Shown here piece by piece: positions 26,021 to 37,847 of a stretch of DNA of 64,000 nucleotides. This stretch comes from Pyrenopolyporus hunteri. Taxonomy: Eukaryota; Ascomycota; Sordariomycetes; Xylariales; Hypoxylaceae. The position numbers and the translations under genes were made by a program. Positions within the stretch are counted from its first letter, which is position 1. Each line of letters starts with the position of its first letter. The stretch covers positions 186,001 through 250,000 of the forward strand of contig CADCXC010000037.1 in the NCBI GenBank assembly GCA_902806595.1, read 5' to 3'. The notes under the pieces were generated by a model that was given only the letters and a program-made list of their open reading frames with translations, had not been told where the DNA came from and searched no databases.

Positions 26021-26465
26021 TTATCCATACACGTCCGGAGCTGGATAGAGAGGGCACCCGGGCCCGGGCTCTTTTTAAATATGGCATCTTGTTTTAAAAT
26101 GGGTGGCTGTCCGGTGGGGCCCAAGTTATAACGGCGAGGACGTGAATCTAATTCAGCCTTCGACGTCAGAACTCGCTGATGGCGGCTGAGGTGCGCCCTC
26201 GCCGTCAAATGCCGTTAGGCAGTTGAGAACTGATACGTCTTAAAGAGGCGTTAAATATTGATCAAGTTACAGCGTTTGATTTGCAACCTCGATCCGCGTT
26301 TTCAATATACAGCATGCGTGTTCTATTCGCCTGCCAGTAATGATTGGGCCGCGGTAGCAGCGAAACGAAAACAGCAGTGCCATTCGGTCTATAGGCGCTG
26401 TACGATTCTCCGCAGATTGAGATATCGAGCGGTCTGCTGCAAGGGGCCATCGAAGATGCATCCTA

Positions 26466-26571
26466 GAAGGAAAGTAGAAGGAAAGAAAAAGGAAAATTTT
26501 CTTGTTTATTTTTATTTTTTATTTTTATTTCTACTTTTTTTATTTGTATTTCTATTTTTTTTTTTATTTGC
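26466..26571 (+). repeat. Purine tract followed by T-rich tract
   Basis: About 30 bp of A/G-rich sequence switch to about 75 bp made almost only of T and A with occasional C or G. No gene is involved. Confidence 0.75.
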
Positions 26572-27640
26572 TTCTCCTCGGTGTTACGTATAGGCTACCT
26601 CATGCACGAGCAAGCAAAATAGACGACCTACCAGTCGGTCCCTAGTCCCAGTGTCGTTTTCTCCCCCTCTAACGGCTCCCACAAGACGAAATACCCGCAG
26701 GCATGGGGGGTGTGAAGACTTGGAACAGGCAATAAAAAAGAGACCACGGCTCAAAAGGGCTGGCGTTCCCGTGTGCCGGAAAAGGGATTAGGATGTTGTA
26801 GTAAGTAGTCGGAGCGGGCAACGTCAGTTATGACAAATATGTCTCGTAGGTGGTTTCGATGCATGGAAAGCCTGTCGGTACTTGAGCCGAAGCCCAATGG
26901 GTCGCCGGGCTGTTGTCGTCGCTCGTCGCTGTCCCTCTGAAATGAGGAAGGATATGAGAGCAAGGAATAGCAAGTAGGACGAAAACGTCTGGACAAAAGA
27001 CGCATAGCATATGCAGGATCGTTATAAGCAGCAAATATTGTTGGTCTTCGGTTGGACACAGCCACAAGGCCTGCATACCTATCACGCAGTAGGGACTCGG
27101 CAGTAAAATAGACCGGGACGTGCATGGTCAGCAGTAGGTCGGAACCTCGAAGGTGAAGAGGGGTTTACCAACTACGTAAAGACGCCCGCATCTTTATCAA
27201 GCGAATAGTTTATGTAAAGCCCTTTTGCAGACGACTAGTGAGTCACCTAGCTAGTCAGGCACGCAGCCTCGTCGCCTCGTATGGGTTAGGTACTGGAGCT
27301 GAGCTGAGCTGCTAGCCTACATAAACAACGTGTATTGTACGCATATTCATGATCATTGTGCAGATGTGTGGTCCCGGCCCCCAACTCGGGCAAAACTCGA
27401 CTGCCCGAGCCCGGAGGCGGGACGAAATTGAAGACTCAATTTGGATGCAGCCTTGTAAGGTTGCGTGCAGGCTCGGGCTGCATGACATTGATGCAAGCCA
27501 AGCCATGCTATAACGTGTAGGTTATACTATGAGGGTCGTAGATATGGGCTTAACCCACATGAGTGTGAGTGTCTATCGAGTACGCGCGCGAGAAGTCTCT
27601 ATCCCCGCATGCCTCACATATATGTAATGCATATATGTAC

Positions 27641-27679
27641 TATGTATGTATGTATGTAGGTAGGTAGGTAGGTAGGTAA
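27641..27679 (+). repeat. (TATG)n then (TAGG)n compound microsatellite
   Basis: About four TATG units pass directly into about six TAGG units. TAGG could arise from TATG by a T-to-G change, so this may show one array seeding another. Confidence 0.85.
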
Positions 27680-27720
27680 CGTATGGCATCATGGACCATG
27701 TAGAAATTACATGGTAGGAT

Positions 27721-27752
27721 ACATTACACATTACACACATTACACACATACA
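27721..27752 (+). repeat. ACATTACAC short tandem repeat
   Basis: Three to four imperfect copies of a 7-9-bp ACATTACAC-like unit, followed by a TATATATGTGTATATG stretch. Confidence 0.7.
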
Positions 27753-30700
27753 TGCGTGCGGATGTATATATATGTGTATATGCAGGTGTGCAATTTCAGT
27801 TAAAGACCGTCGCGCAAATAGCTTAGTATGGAAAAAGGAGGGGGGTTGGGCAAGGGGGGGGAGGGGGATCGTACCCGAAGAGTGAAGCCATTCGTGCGCC
27901 TCGAAGCAGCCGGACTCGATGCACGGATACATCAAATACCTCCTGCTCGTCACTGGCGGCCGGGGGGCGTCTCCGTAGTGCAAAATATTGTGGTTTTTAA
28001 TTGAGCGCGGAAAACTAAAGAGCTAACTGTTTTTAGTGGTAGTTCTCTCAGCTGAACGAAGGGTAAGATGAAGACTATTTCTTGCTAAAGGGCTCGAGGT
28101 ATCAGAGACAATTTGGCGTTGTTGGACATGTCAAACGGGAAAGTCTAGACCCTCAACACTCGTCCGGCGTAGTATATTGGTAGGCTGCGGACTTTCTCGA
28201 TCCTTACCTAAGGATTCGATAGCTTAACGTCGCTCTAGGTAGCCTATCGGGGGCGCTAGGATTTCGCAAGGGCTTTGTTTACGTTGAACTAACAGTACCT
28301 ATTTTATTCCCCACGGTAGCCTATGCGAACTAGCGGAACCATTGTCCGCAGCTGAGCGAACCGCCTAGTAGGTTATAGTCCTCGTATCGGACAGTCTGAC
28401 TATAGAGTCTAGGTAAGATAACACTTACTATATGATAATCTATGATTGGCCACATACAGCATTATGTCAGAAATCCGAGATGCCTAGGCGAGGCGAAATA
28501 TTCTCTATACTTACCTACTAACGCGGCTCGGTTTAAGAGTAAGACCCGAAACGCGAATTGAAATGGTAGTTTCTCTATTAAACGGGAACTCTTGAAATTA
28601 CTCATCCAGACACGGTAAGGTTCAATTGGCAATGGCTCTGATCCAATTTGTCGTGACAGGGAGCAACCTCGACTAAGCAATTAAAGCATGAGGCATAGAC
28701 CTATAATCATGAAGAGCTTTAATCCGTAGAATGTCTATTATAGACTATATCACTGCTAATAATCCGTCATCAGAAAGTGGTTTGTTCCGTGAATGCTATC
28801 CGACCACGTGGAGAGCGCGGACCGACGGCATGGATTTTATGACGGTGATGTCCCTAGTTATGGGGTGCCTTGCCCGTGCTAGTCCAGGTTCTCCTTTTCA
28901 GGGACTCCTTCTAGCTTAGAATTTGGCGTAGGGGAAAACAAGGTAAATGTGCCCTAAACGCTGGGCAGCGAAGAAACTTGGAGATGTGGTAAATTAAAAT
29001 TTAATTGTTTATTACTACCTTGTTATCTCCCTCGTAGCTCTTGATTCGGATCGAATCGTAGAGATTTACAAAACACAGAGGGCGGGAAGAAATGATAATG
29101 GTAACGACGACGATAATGGCACGACAAAGGAGCCTGTCTCTAGGGCCGGCCAAGAGATGATTGTCATCCACCATGGAACGTGCGAGGTTGGCCAAGTTGT
29201 CCTCGGTTGAAAATAGCACAAGGGGGGTGGCAGCTACCGGGCGACCGGAGGACCCAACCCAGATTATTACTCGGCCAGTCTTCTACATAATAGTAGGTAG
29301 ATCTTGCATTACCAAGTGGCAATGAGATCTTCGGCATTTTGACGTCTTAGCGCCTGAAAGTGCGGCCATTCGGCCCTACGTAAAAGCGCACACGAATCAT
29401 GTTTCATTTCCGAACGATAAGTGCCGCTCAGGGTGAGGGAAGGTCGCTGCGCTGTTACAATGTGCCTTGCGTCCGTCGTGCGCGGCTCGCCTGTCGTCTG
29501 CCGACGTGACACGCGACCTTGCAGACTTAGAGCCCTATAATCTTTTTTTACCCTCATTTCTCGCCTCGGTACCATTATTCAAGTCCAAGGTGTAACTACG
29601 GAGCCATCTTGTCTGACGAGATGAAATTTTCAAAATACCCCCAATATGTAAGCACGCAGTCCCGTGGTGAAACCCTCTCATCTCCCCCCTCCGAATCGCC
29701 GGTGTTGCTGTTGTCTGTAAGCACGTACGATATGTAGGTACATATCTATTTTCTTGGTTTATGCTGCGAGCTCTAGAACCCCGGCGAACGGTGGGTGGAG
29801 CGGGACTGGTTTGTTCGGACACCCCGCAGAACGATGTATGTTTTAGTTCGGACAAAGCCACGACATGGTTATAATACTGTTCTTTTGATTTGGGTCCGTC
29901 CCTGGCGAACTCCCCCGCGATACCGCGGCCAGTATCGATAGAAGCAAGCTCCGGGTTCTCCTTTCGGTTGGGACGATTACGCGAAAGAAGACTTCGGGGG
30001 CGACAGAAGGGAGTCGAGTCAAATAGGACCAGGGGTCCGTATGTCGATTCCCATCGCTCGATTTTCGTTGCCCTACTGTAGGGGTAGCACAGTTTCAGTG
30101 GCACTTCAGGCCTTGTAGGGTACAGACACTCTCCCGGACGTGCCAAGTAGCAAGGCGAGACGCCACGTTGTGTAGCAGATCATCCGAGATCCATTCCCTA
30201 GGCGATTTTGTGACACAATCTCATATTATCGAGACCCAACCGTGAGGTGCTAGTGATCCCTGGAAAACAGACAGGGCTAACTCTAATTAGCACGATTGTG
30301 TCGTCGGTAGAGCGAGAGCGCGAGCGCATTGAGCGGAAACCTACGCGTAGCCGGGTTTATTTTAGTGGAAGAGCGAAGCTGAAAAAGTCGCCGGCCTAGG
30401 GGAGAGGGGGATCTTCCCTACTTGTAGACCGTCCTCGGCTGAAAGTTGGACTTAAGTCGGTATATTACCTGCCTATGCTCCACTGTGCTACGGAATGCGA
30501 GCTGTGGATTCCGTTAACAGCTGATATCGAAAACGATTTCACACTGAGCGGTTACGTAGGTAGCTAGCCACCTGCTTCGAGCACGGGTCTAATTCCGCAC
30601 CACGTCGTGTTCTTCGCTACCTTACTAGGTACCTATGTAAGGGCGTTGCTTAGGGTGAACACCTACACTGCCTAAGTAAGTAAAAGGGGTACGTGGGAAT

Positions 30701-33040
30701 TGTTGGATCGCTAGAAGATGTATGCAGGTGTGCCATGTGCGATTTGCTCACGATGGGATGGGGTGTCACCTTCTACGTTCCTTTTTCCTTTCTCGTTGGC
30801 GATCTCGTTGTTTCGGTTTTATGAACTCCTTTTAGGTAGTGGCTTAATTCCAAATTCCCGATACATCCGAGAATCCGACGATTCTCTTGGCAGCTCTCGG
30901 AAACTCGTTTATGCGCCTACGTACCTTATATATAGTCGTGAGCCTTGATACGGGATCGAGCCTCAAGCGTCGAATCGGGCAATCATCATCTTTTTTCCCG
31001 TTCTGTTTTATTTTATTTATTTATTTTTGGCTTGTCTCGCCAATCGGCTCCTTCTCGATGGACGAACTTATTATGAAATTAGATACCGCAATGAGCAATA
31101 CTATCCAAAATAGGCGCCTTTGCGGACTTAAGAGAAGACACAGGATATTAGGCCTTTGAAACTAGGTATTAGATATATGCAACATTAGTCTACGAGTCAA
31201 CGTGACGCGGCGGCACGACGGTAGCGGGAATGAATTGATTGCATGATATGTTCGAAGTGCATTGCTGAAGACTTATGGATGGCTGTCCATGCAAAAGCGT
31301 CGCATCGTCTGGGATCAGCGAACCAGTGGCAGACTCGCGCCGTTGAGCTGTGAACTTGGCAATATGGACAACAGAGTCGGAGGCGCTTAATACATACCAA
31401 CGTACATAGATACCTAGGTAGGTAGCTAATGGTAAATCAGCTCGGAACGTCAAATTCATCCAAGGCGCTAACGATTGATTGGGAAATATTGGATCGCAGG
31501 ATAGTAAAAATATTGGCCACGAGTCGAAAATAGCCTATTCTTTACTCTCGCTCTTCTCGATACACGCGTGCGCACACATATGCATAGTGAAGATTGATAG
31601 GGGCCATGATTTTGGTAGGCGACTACATATATGCGAGTGTATATGTGCGTTTGTGCGTGTGAACAGCACCACCTATCGGATCCTTTTGAAATCCATGTAG
31701 CTCGTGATTTCGTTTAAAAAAAAATTCACGGGCGACGATTGGCATTGGAAATAAGCATCAGATAGGAAGATGGCCTTGTATATCTGCGTGACGATGCTCC
31801 TGGGCTAAGGGGGCAGAGTAGGAGGCAAGAGTCTGCGGAACCAATCATGACTCGCGACGGCCCTTTGGCTGTCTCACTTCTACGAACTAAAAAGGCTTGT
31901 AGGGCTGAGGAGAGACTTTGCAACCCACCACCCAGACCTGGTAGGTAGATAGGTACTTGATCTGATGATTCTATGAAGATCAATCGTACGGCTCTCTTAG
32001 TCACGCACGCCTATTACATAGCAATGGGAGCTGATGCTATATGCTAGATGACCTCCTACCTAGGGACCTACCCACTTAGGCACTCTTCCGTTGCTTCAAG
32101 TGAGAAAGTTTATGCGCGTCCGCTGCACATACAGCTGTCGACTCTATGTAAGCGTTCTGATATGCAACCTATGTCGAGTTCGTGTATATAATTTGATTTG
32201 CTAACTCGTATCACGTTGAGCTGAGCAACCCGAGTTGGAGAAAGAGAAGGGGGGGATAATTCGAGAAAGAGTAAAATAAAAAATGAATAATAAATAAAAA
32301 TAAAAAGAGAAGCTTCCGTTGGGGCCAGTCGAGTAGATGACGCCCGGCGGTATGATAATGCTTGGCTGGTACACGAGTCGTATAGGCCATGCACAGATCT
32401 TGCCTCATGATAAGATTTCCCGCTAGACCCCGGGTTCTGGTTGGGATGGTAAGAATGTTGCACTCACTTGATCTTGTCGTGCTGCGAGTAATGTCCCCAT
32501 TCGTTTACTCTGTATGTGTTTACAGTACGTGCTCACATATGTATTTCAAGTTTTAAAACCGTCGAATTCAGGAAATTTACGGTAGGGTTTCCAATTCCGG
32601 CGCTCGGTGACCTCGGTGGTTGGGAACGAGACAACTACTACGTAACTCCTATAAGATCCATTCCACTCCTGGGCGACTAAGTAAATGCCGAGTTTCAATA
32701 GCGATCGCAATATTCAAGTTAAGCTATATTGGGAATCGTCCAATTATGTTTTTAGGGTCTATATAAGGCTTTATAAGGCTGAGAACATTCCGCCCTCGCC
32801 ACCAACGCATTGTGGATGAGGCTCAATTTGGAGCGATGGCCGGCCCCTAGCCGTTCACCGATAGTAATACATAGTTGACGTGGGACCGATTCTGAATCCG
32901 TGCGAGATTACCATGGTCGGACCGAAGAGCGAGTTAAAGCGCTCCATATCCAATTTGGCATTGGGCTGGGCGAAGAAACATTTTTACTACACGGCAACTC
33001 TGTAAGGGTGCCGTGCCTAATGTACGCCGGTATGCAAGTG

Positions 33041-33069
33041 CATACATACCACATACCACATACCACATA
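33041..33069 (+). repeat. ACATACC short tandem repeat
   Basis: Three to four copies of a CATACCA unit. Confidence 0.75.
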
Positions 33070-33204
33070 GGATACGTAGGTGCGGCACACGGGAAGTCGT
33101 TCGATGATCATCGCATTGGCATTACTATGATACCCCGTGGCAGAACAGCTGTTTTGTGTGAGTCGGTTGAATAGGCGATTCCCATAGCCTAGTCACCTGC
33201 ATAA

Positions 33205-33264
33205 CTACCTACCTACATACATACGTCCATACATACATACATCCATACATACCTATGTAGGTAG
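33205..33264 (+). repeat. Compound CTAC/CATA tetranucleotide repeat
   Basis: CTAC units, then CATA units interrupted by CGTC and CATC, ending in a GTAGGTAG turn that could pair back with the CTAC start. Confidence 0.8.
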
Positions 33265-33660
33265 AGAGAATAGTACGTGATAATATATTAGGTACTTATT
33301 ATATACCTGGAGAGGTACGCAGCGGTGCGACGGGAAGATAGATATTGGGATTGGGGGGTGGACGTGAGATAGGTATCTCGGACGCAGTCAAGAAGCTGTG
33401 CGAGCAGCGTCATTTTTTTAATAATGGGTATAATATAAGACTACAACGACCATACCTATCTGAGATACCTACTGCCTAGGTATCGACCAGGGCTGCAATG
33501 CAAAGCGGATGCCTTGTCGGTAGGTAGCTATCAGCGGATTACCCCCTTTACATACCTCTCTCTCGTCTCCTGGGCTTTTAACTGGCTGAAGGGAAAGGGA
33601 CGGGAAGCACCTTAAAGAAACTTCCCAATTACCGACACCGTCGATTACGCACGCTACCTA

Positions 33661-33726
33661 TACTTTTTATACCTTTTATACCTTTTATATCTTTCATACC
33701 ATTTATATCTCTCATACCATTTTATG
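33661..33726 (+). repeat. Minisatellite with a TTTTATACC-like unit
   Basis: About six degenerate copies of a 9-11-bp unit (TTTTATACC, TTATATCTTTCATACC, ATTTATATCTCTCATACC). Confidence 0.75.
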
Positions 33727-35781
33727 CTATCAATTATCATAAATTCCTACTTTTAAGCGTCTAATATTATAATACCTATTCAATGCTGGGATAGTTACCA
33801 GGTAGGTGCCTGCTACGACATGACAAATTACTATGTATAGCTGAAGTATCTAAAATGACTTACACATTTGCGTATAAGGCATCGACCTGCAAATCCGCAG
33901 GTACCTGTATGCCAAGTACGTAGGCATGTATCTACCTACCTACCTAGGTACCTTATGGCTATGGAGGTTAGATACAGTAGGTCGAAAAATGGGTTACATC
34001 ATGTACCTATCCTGCCCTCTTAGTAACGTATAACCCCAATCCAAGATCCAGCCTTAATATTCTCAGTGGAAGTGCAGGCTGTAGCCTGTATGTAGGTAGG
34101 TGGTATGGGTGAAAGTACCTATGTAAGTACCACCTAGGCATTGCAGCCCTGTGCCGGTTAGGAGTTACATTCGATCCCACTCGCAAATATGTACATGAGT
34201 ACGCGGTACCACCTTGGAACGCAGGGAAGAAGTACGTAGGTACCTACCGAAATACGTAAGTACCTGGTATTGCACATCCTTCGAGTTCTGTGTCCACTCC
34301 TCCCGTACTGAATACGGCGAGGGAATCGAAGACGCCCTAAGCCTACACCCCCCTAAGAAGTACCCCACCGCTCGCTTCGGTACGTACCCTTTGTCTCCCT
34401 TCTCTTTCAACACACCCTCCTGGCGTTCTTCATCTTCTGAGTCCGGCCCACTTTCGATACGACAGGGGACAAGGTACGTGTTAACCAGCCCTAGAGCAAT
34501 ATGTACATGCCTACATGCGAATACCTACATACATGTACCTAGGTATCCACTCTACGAACTACATCCTTTATATAAGGCGCTAGAAAGATCCCTGTCTCTG
34601 AAGGGCTGAGACCCACTACAGTTGCATGAAGGTACATGCCTACATGTAGGCCTGGTAAGGCGATTTTCTTGCGGGTTGAGTCCTCGAATCTAGTTTTATA
34701 TGCACCTAACCTCTCGCCCCTCTTCACCTTCTGGTAGACCTTTCAGAGGGAGATAGGAAAAAAAAGAAAAAAAGAAGGAAAAGAAAACCGAGAAACCTAA
34801 AAGTCAAGAGAAAGAGCTTGTGGATGGATTCTTACGAGCGTTCGGCTGAACCTTAACCTTTCAACATCTCTATTTACCTCGTCGTCCCTGTTCCGGCTTA
34901 ATAACAAATCCACCCTCTCTCTCTCCTCCTCCTCCCTCCCCCCCTCATCCGATCTCTGATCTCTATAATCGCACGAACCCTTTACATAGTAATCATCGGG
35001 GAGAACTGAAAGAAAGGGCAAGGGGGCCGGGTTTGAATTTGGGAACCATTGGCTGAGCTTTTTTGACCGACCTCGATTTACTCGCCCAACCTTGTTGACA
35101 TCAGCTATCAACTCGTCATCCCACCCGGTTTATAGCTGAACTGAAGCTTTTTAACGAACAAGAAGCCTCCTACCACTTCTCCTTCATTAACCGGCTTACA
35201 TTCGATCACAACTTCTTTTTTTCCCCTTCACTTTTCTTTTCTAGAGGCCCAACTCTCTCCATACCCGCCTCGCCTTTTTCTTCATTATTGGGATCCATCT
35301 TCGGTGTATTACCATCGCATTTATTTATTTTATTTATTTATATGTTTATTGCTGTCATGACGCTTTACGTTTTCTTGCCATTTTAGAATACCCTTGCACG
35401 ATCTTCTGTGAAGTACGAGTCTCCGACGGCACACGTATTCCGCAACCTTACCTACACATCCAGACGACATCGGCACTACCGACGCGACCATTGCCACCAC
35501 CAATCTATACGACACGTCCCCCTACTCGGAGCTGCGCCATTGCCTTCTTCCTGTGCGCCGTCTGGTGCAACGCCTTCTGCCGCCGTACCCAGCCCACAAG
35601 CTCGCTAGATGCCCTTTCCCTTTCCCGGGCTGACCATTGTTTGATTTGACAACTTGTTCCTGGGATTCCCTATACGTCCAGCTACTTGCTGTTAACACCG
35701 GGTTGTGGCAAACCGTGTCATTGGTCTACGTTTGACAGAGTCAGCTTCGTTTGCTCGAGTCCGTGGGAAGGGAACCACGAC

Positions 35782-37847
35782 ATGGATATCCCAAGATGCG
35801 CACCGAGGGAACCGGGAGGCTCGCCGCCAACCATATACATTGAGGGTTCGAACCACTTCGACCACTATGGGGGCCGGTCTCATTTGCACGCCAGATTCTC
35901 GACGGCTCTGGCCACCTCCACCCCTATGGCGATATCTAACAGCCGGCGTCTCGCCGAAGACGATGCGCCCCCTCCTTTACCTCCTCCGAAATACCTTCCC
36001 GGGCTAGGACAGTCGGGCCCTACAAGACACGACCGTATCCCTTCAATTGACTCGAACGCTAGCTGGGACAGCACGAGGCAAGAGTTAGAACATGATCGGC
36101 CCCCTTTTGGCGACCAGGGAATGGTCCGGCCTCACAGAGACGAAGGATATCACAGTCTTAATTCAACGATATCGTCATTAGGGTAAGGCCACTCGGCTAA
36201 GATTCGCGGCGTCGTATGAGTCGGAATAATGCGCTAACCAACCGGGCTTCCCTTCAGATCGCACCCCAAGAAACTATTCATGTCTCACGACCAGTATCAG
36301 TTCAACAGACCAGACGGGAACGAATATGACAACGCATTAATAAAAAAGCTGGACTCTCGGCGGACGTTCGACAACAGAACCCCACCTCGACGCTCTGCTC
36401 TCAGCTCTTCTGTGTCGAGCTCAGCTGCGCGCGAGCAGCGTCTACACTCCCAGCCGGCGCAGCTCTCTCTCCCAATCCGATCAAGCGCCAAATTCATCAT
36501 CGACTCTCCCGGTCGTTATACCGATACTCCCCCACAGTCCGCATTATCGCCACGCGGCCCGTCCTTCTACGGGACCTCCAGTAGTGAATACCGCTCCCCA
36601 ATCGAGCCTATGGACTTGGATCGGTCACCGTTTCTGCGGACAAGAAGGAATAACAGCGGTTCGTTGCCTGATGACGCAACGATATCTACGCACAGCAGTT
36701 ACGACAACAATATGGACGACAACGACTTTCCCATGGAGGATAGGTCGCAGGCGGAAGATTACCTACTACGTTCGGAGCACCAGGCCATTGGGCAGAAGAG
36801 GCGAGCGTCGTCGCCGCCTGGCGATGACGTCCCGATGCAGGGTATAGCTGGGCTTTGCGACCCGTTACGACGTCGCGAGGGCGCATCCAGGGCGTCGCCA
36901 ACGCCGCGTCTTGCCGGTATTCCTTCGGGTTCGATCTCTTCGGTTCCATCCACGGCACGAAGTGGGTCGTTTGCATCAAATGCCTCGCTAGCAACGAATC
37001 TTTCTAGCATCAACTCCTTTGCTGGGAGGTCGCCTAGCGGCTTATCCAGCGGAGGACTCTCTCCCGTTGACGTCATCTCCAATCCAGCTTATAGTATACC
37101 GAACCCCCTGGGCCACTCGCCTCGCGCTTCTCTGGCACGCGTGCCTCATCAGCGTAACCTTAGCAGCGAAACCCGACGGCTTGCATCGCCCCGTAAAGTG
37201 AGTGATGTTTCTAAAACGGGCATCTCGAAGATACCCGGCGGCTTTTACATGTGCGACTGCTGTCCCAAGAAGCCAAAAAAGTTTGAGACGGCAGAAGAAT
37301 TGAGGTGAGCCACCCGGCATTAACCCCTCTCACGTCAGAGGTGGTAATTCATCATCATCATCCCATTTCTACGGGTGGCTAACAATTATCTAGTGCACAC
37401 GAGGCCGAAAAGCAATACGAATGTTCGTTTTGCGGCAATCGGTTTAAAAACAAGAACGAGGCGGAGCGCCACCAGAACAGCCTCCATGTCAGGCGCCATA
37501 GTTGGTCGTGCTCGGCCCTGCTCCTATCGCGCTACGACCGCGCATTTCATGAGAGCACCAACCGGCCTGGCGAAGCAGACACATGTGGCTACTGCGGAGA
37601 AGAATTCGAGCGCCATGGCGGCGTTGGGCGTCCACGGCAACCCACAGAGCAGGATTGGGAAGAGCGACTGAAACATCTTCAAGAGGTGCATAAATTTCGC
37701 GAGTGCAACTCTAGCAAGAAATTCTATCGTGCAGATCATTTTCGACAGCATTTGAAGCACAGCCATGCGGGTACCAGTGGTAAATGGACCAATATGTTGG
37801 AAAATGCATGCATGCTCGATGAGGAACCTCCACAGCCAGCAAGATGA
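35782..37847 (+). CDS. C2H2-type zinc-finger protein, probable transcription factor
   Basis: Probable nuclear DNA-binding protein of 633 residues. Exons are 35782-36182, 36258-37304 and 37394-37847; both introns are GT-AG and keep frame. The ATG at 35782 (MDIPRCAPREPGG) is the first in frame. The first ~440 residues are Ser/Pro-rich and disordered (APPPLPPPKYLPGLGQ, SPIEPMDLDRSPF, an acidic NNMDDNDFPMEDRS), typical of activation or docking regions. The zinc-binding part is at the C-terminus: MCDCCPKKPKKF, the regular finger YECSFCGNRFKNKNEAERHQ...H, then CGYCGEEFERHGG with a distant histidine pair, and last ECNSSKKFYRADHFRQHLKH. The end, HAGTSGKWTNMLENACM, recurs in related Sordariomycete factors as I remember them. 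Target genes are unknown. A long pyrimidine-rich leader precedes it. Confidence 0.85.

Larger units (their letters stand above)
14979..35781. other. About 21-kb gene-poor region of ordinary base composition
   Basis: I find no credible protein gene here. The longest open frames (18769-19317 plus, 24432-24866 plus, 29535-30146 minus) begin at GTG or TTG rather than ATG, lack domain-like sequence and are about the length chance allows. The sequence is not AT-collapsed like the transposon relic and shows no long direct or inverted repeats that I can see. It does hold many simple repeats (listed separately): CTAC/GTAG arrays, purine or pyrimidine tracts and two minisatellites. The last ~600 bp are pyrimidine-rich leader DNA of the zinc-finger gene, with a possible 14-codon upstream ORF at 35342-35386. 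Non-coding RNAs or heavily spliced small genes cannot be excluded. Confidence 0.6.

Noticed and set aside
28160..28235. tRNA-like stretch with TAGTATATTGG and a loose B box
   Set aside because: The D-arm resembles a tRNA, but acceptor and anticodon stems do not pair and the B box is poor.
29535..30146. 203-codon open frame on the minus strand
   Set aside because: It begins at TTG with no ATG until far inside, has no domain-like sequence or repeats, and one frame of this length is expected by chance in 64 kb on two strands.
21106..32784. Shared 14-mer TTATAAGGCTGAGA at about 21108 and 32771
   Set aside because: Flanks are unrelated, and several 14-base matches are expected by chance in a window of this size.
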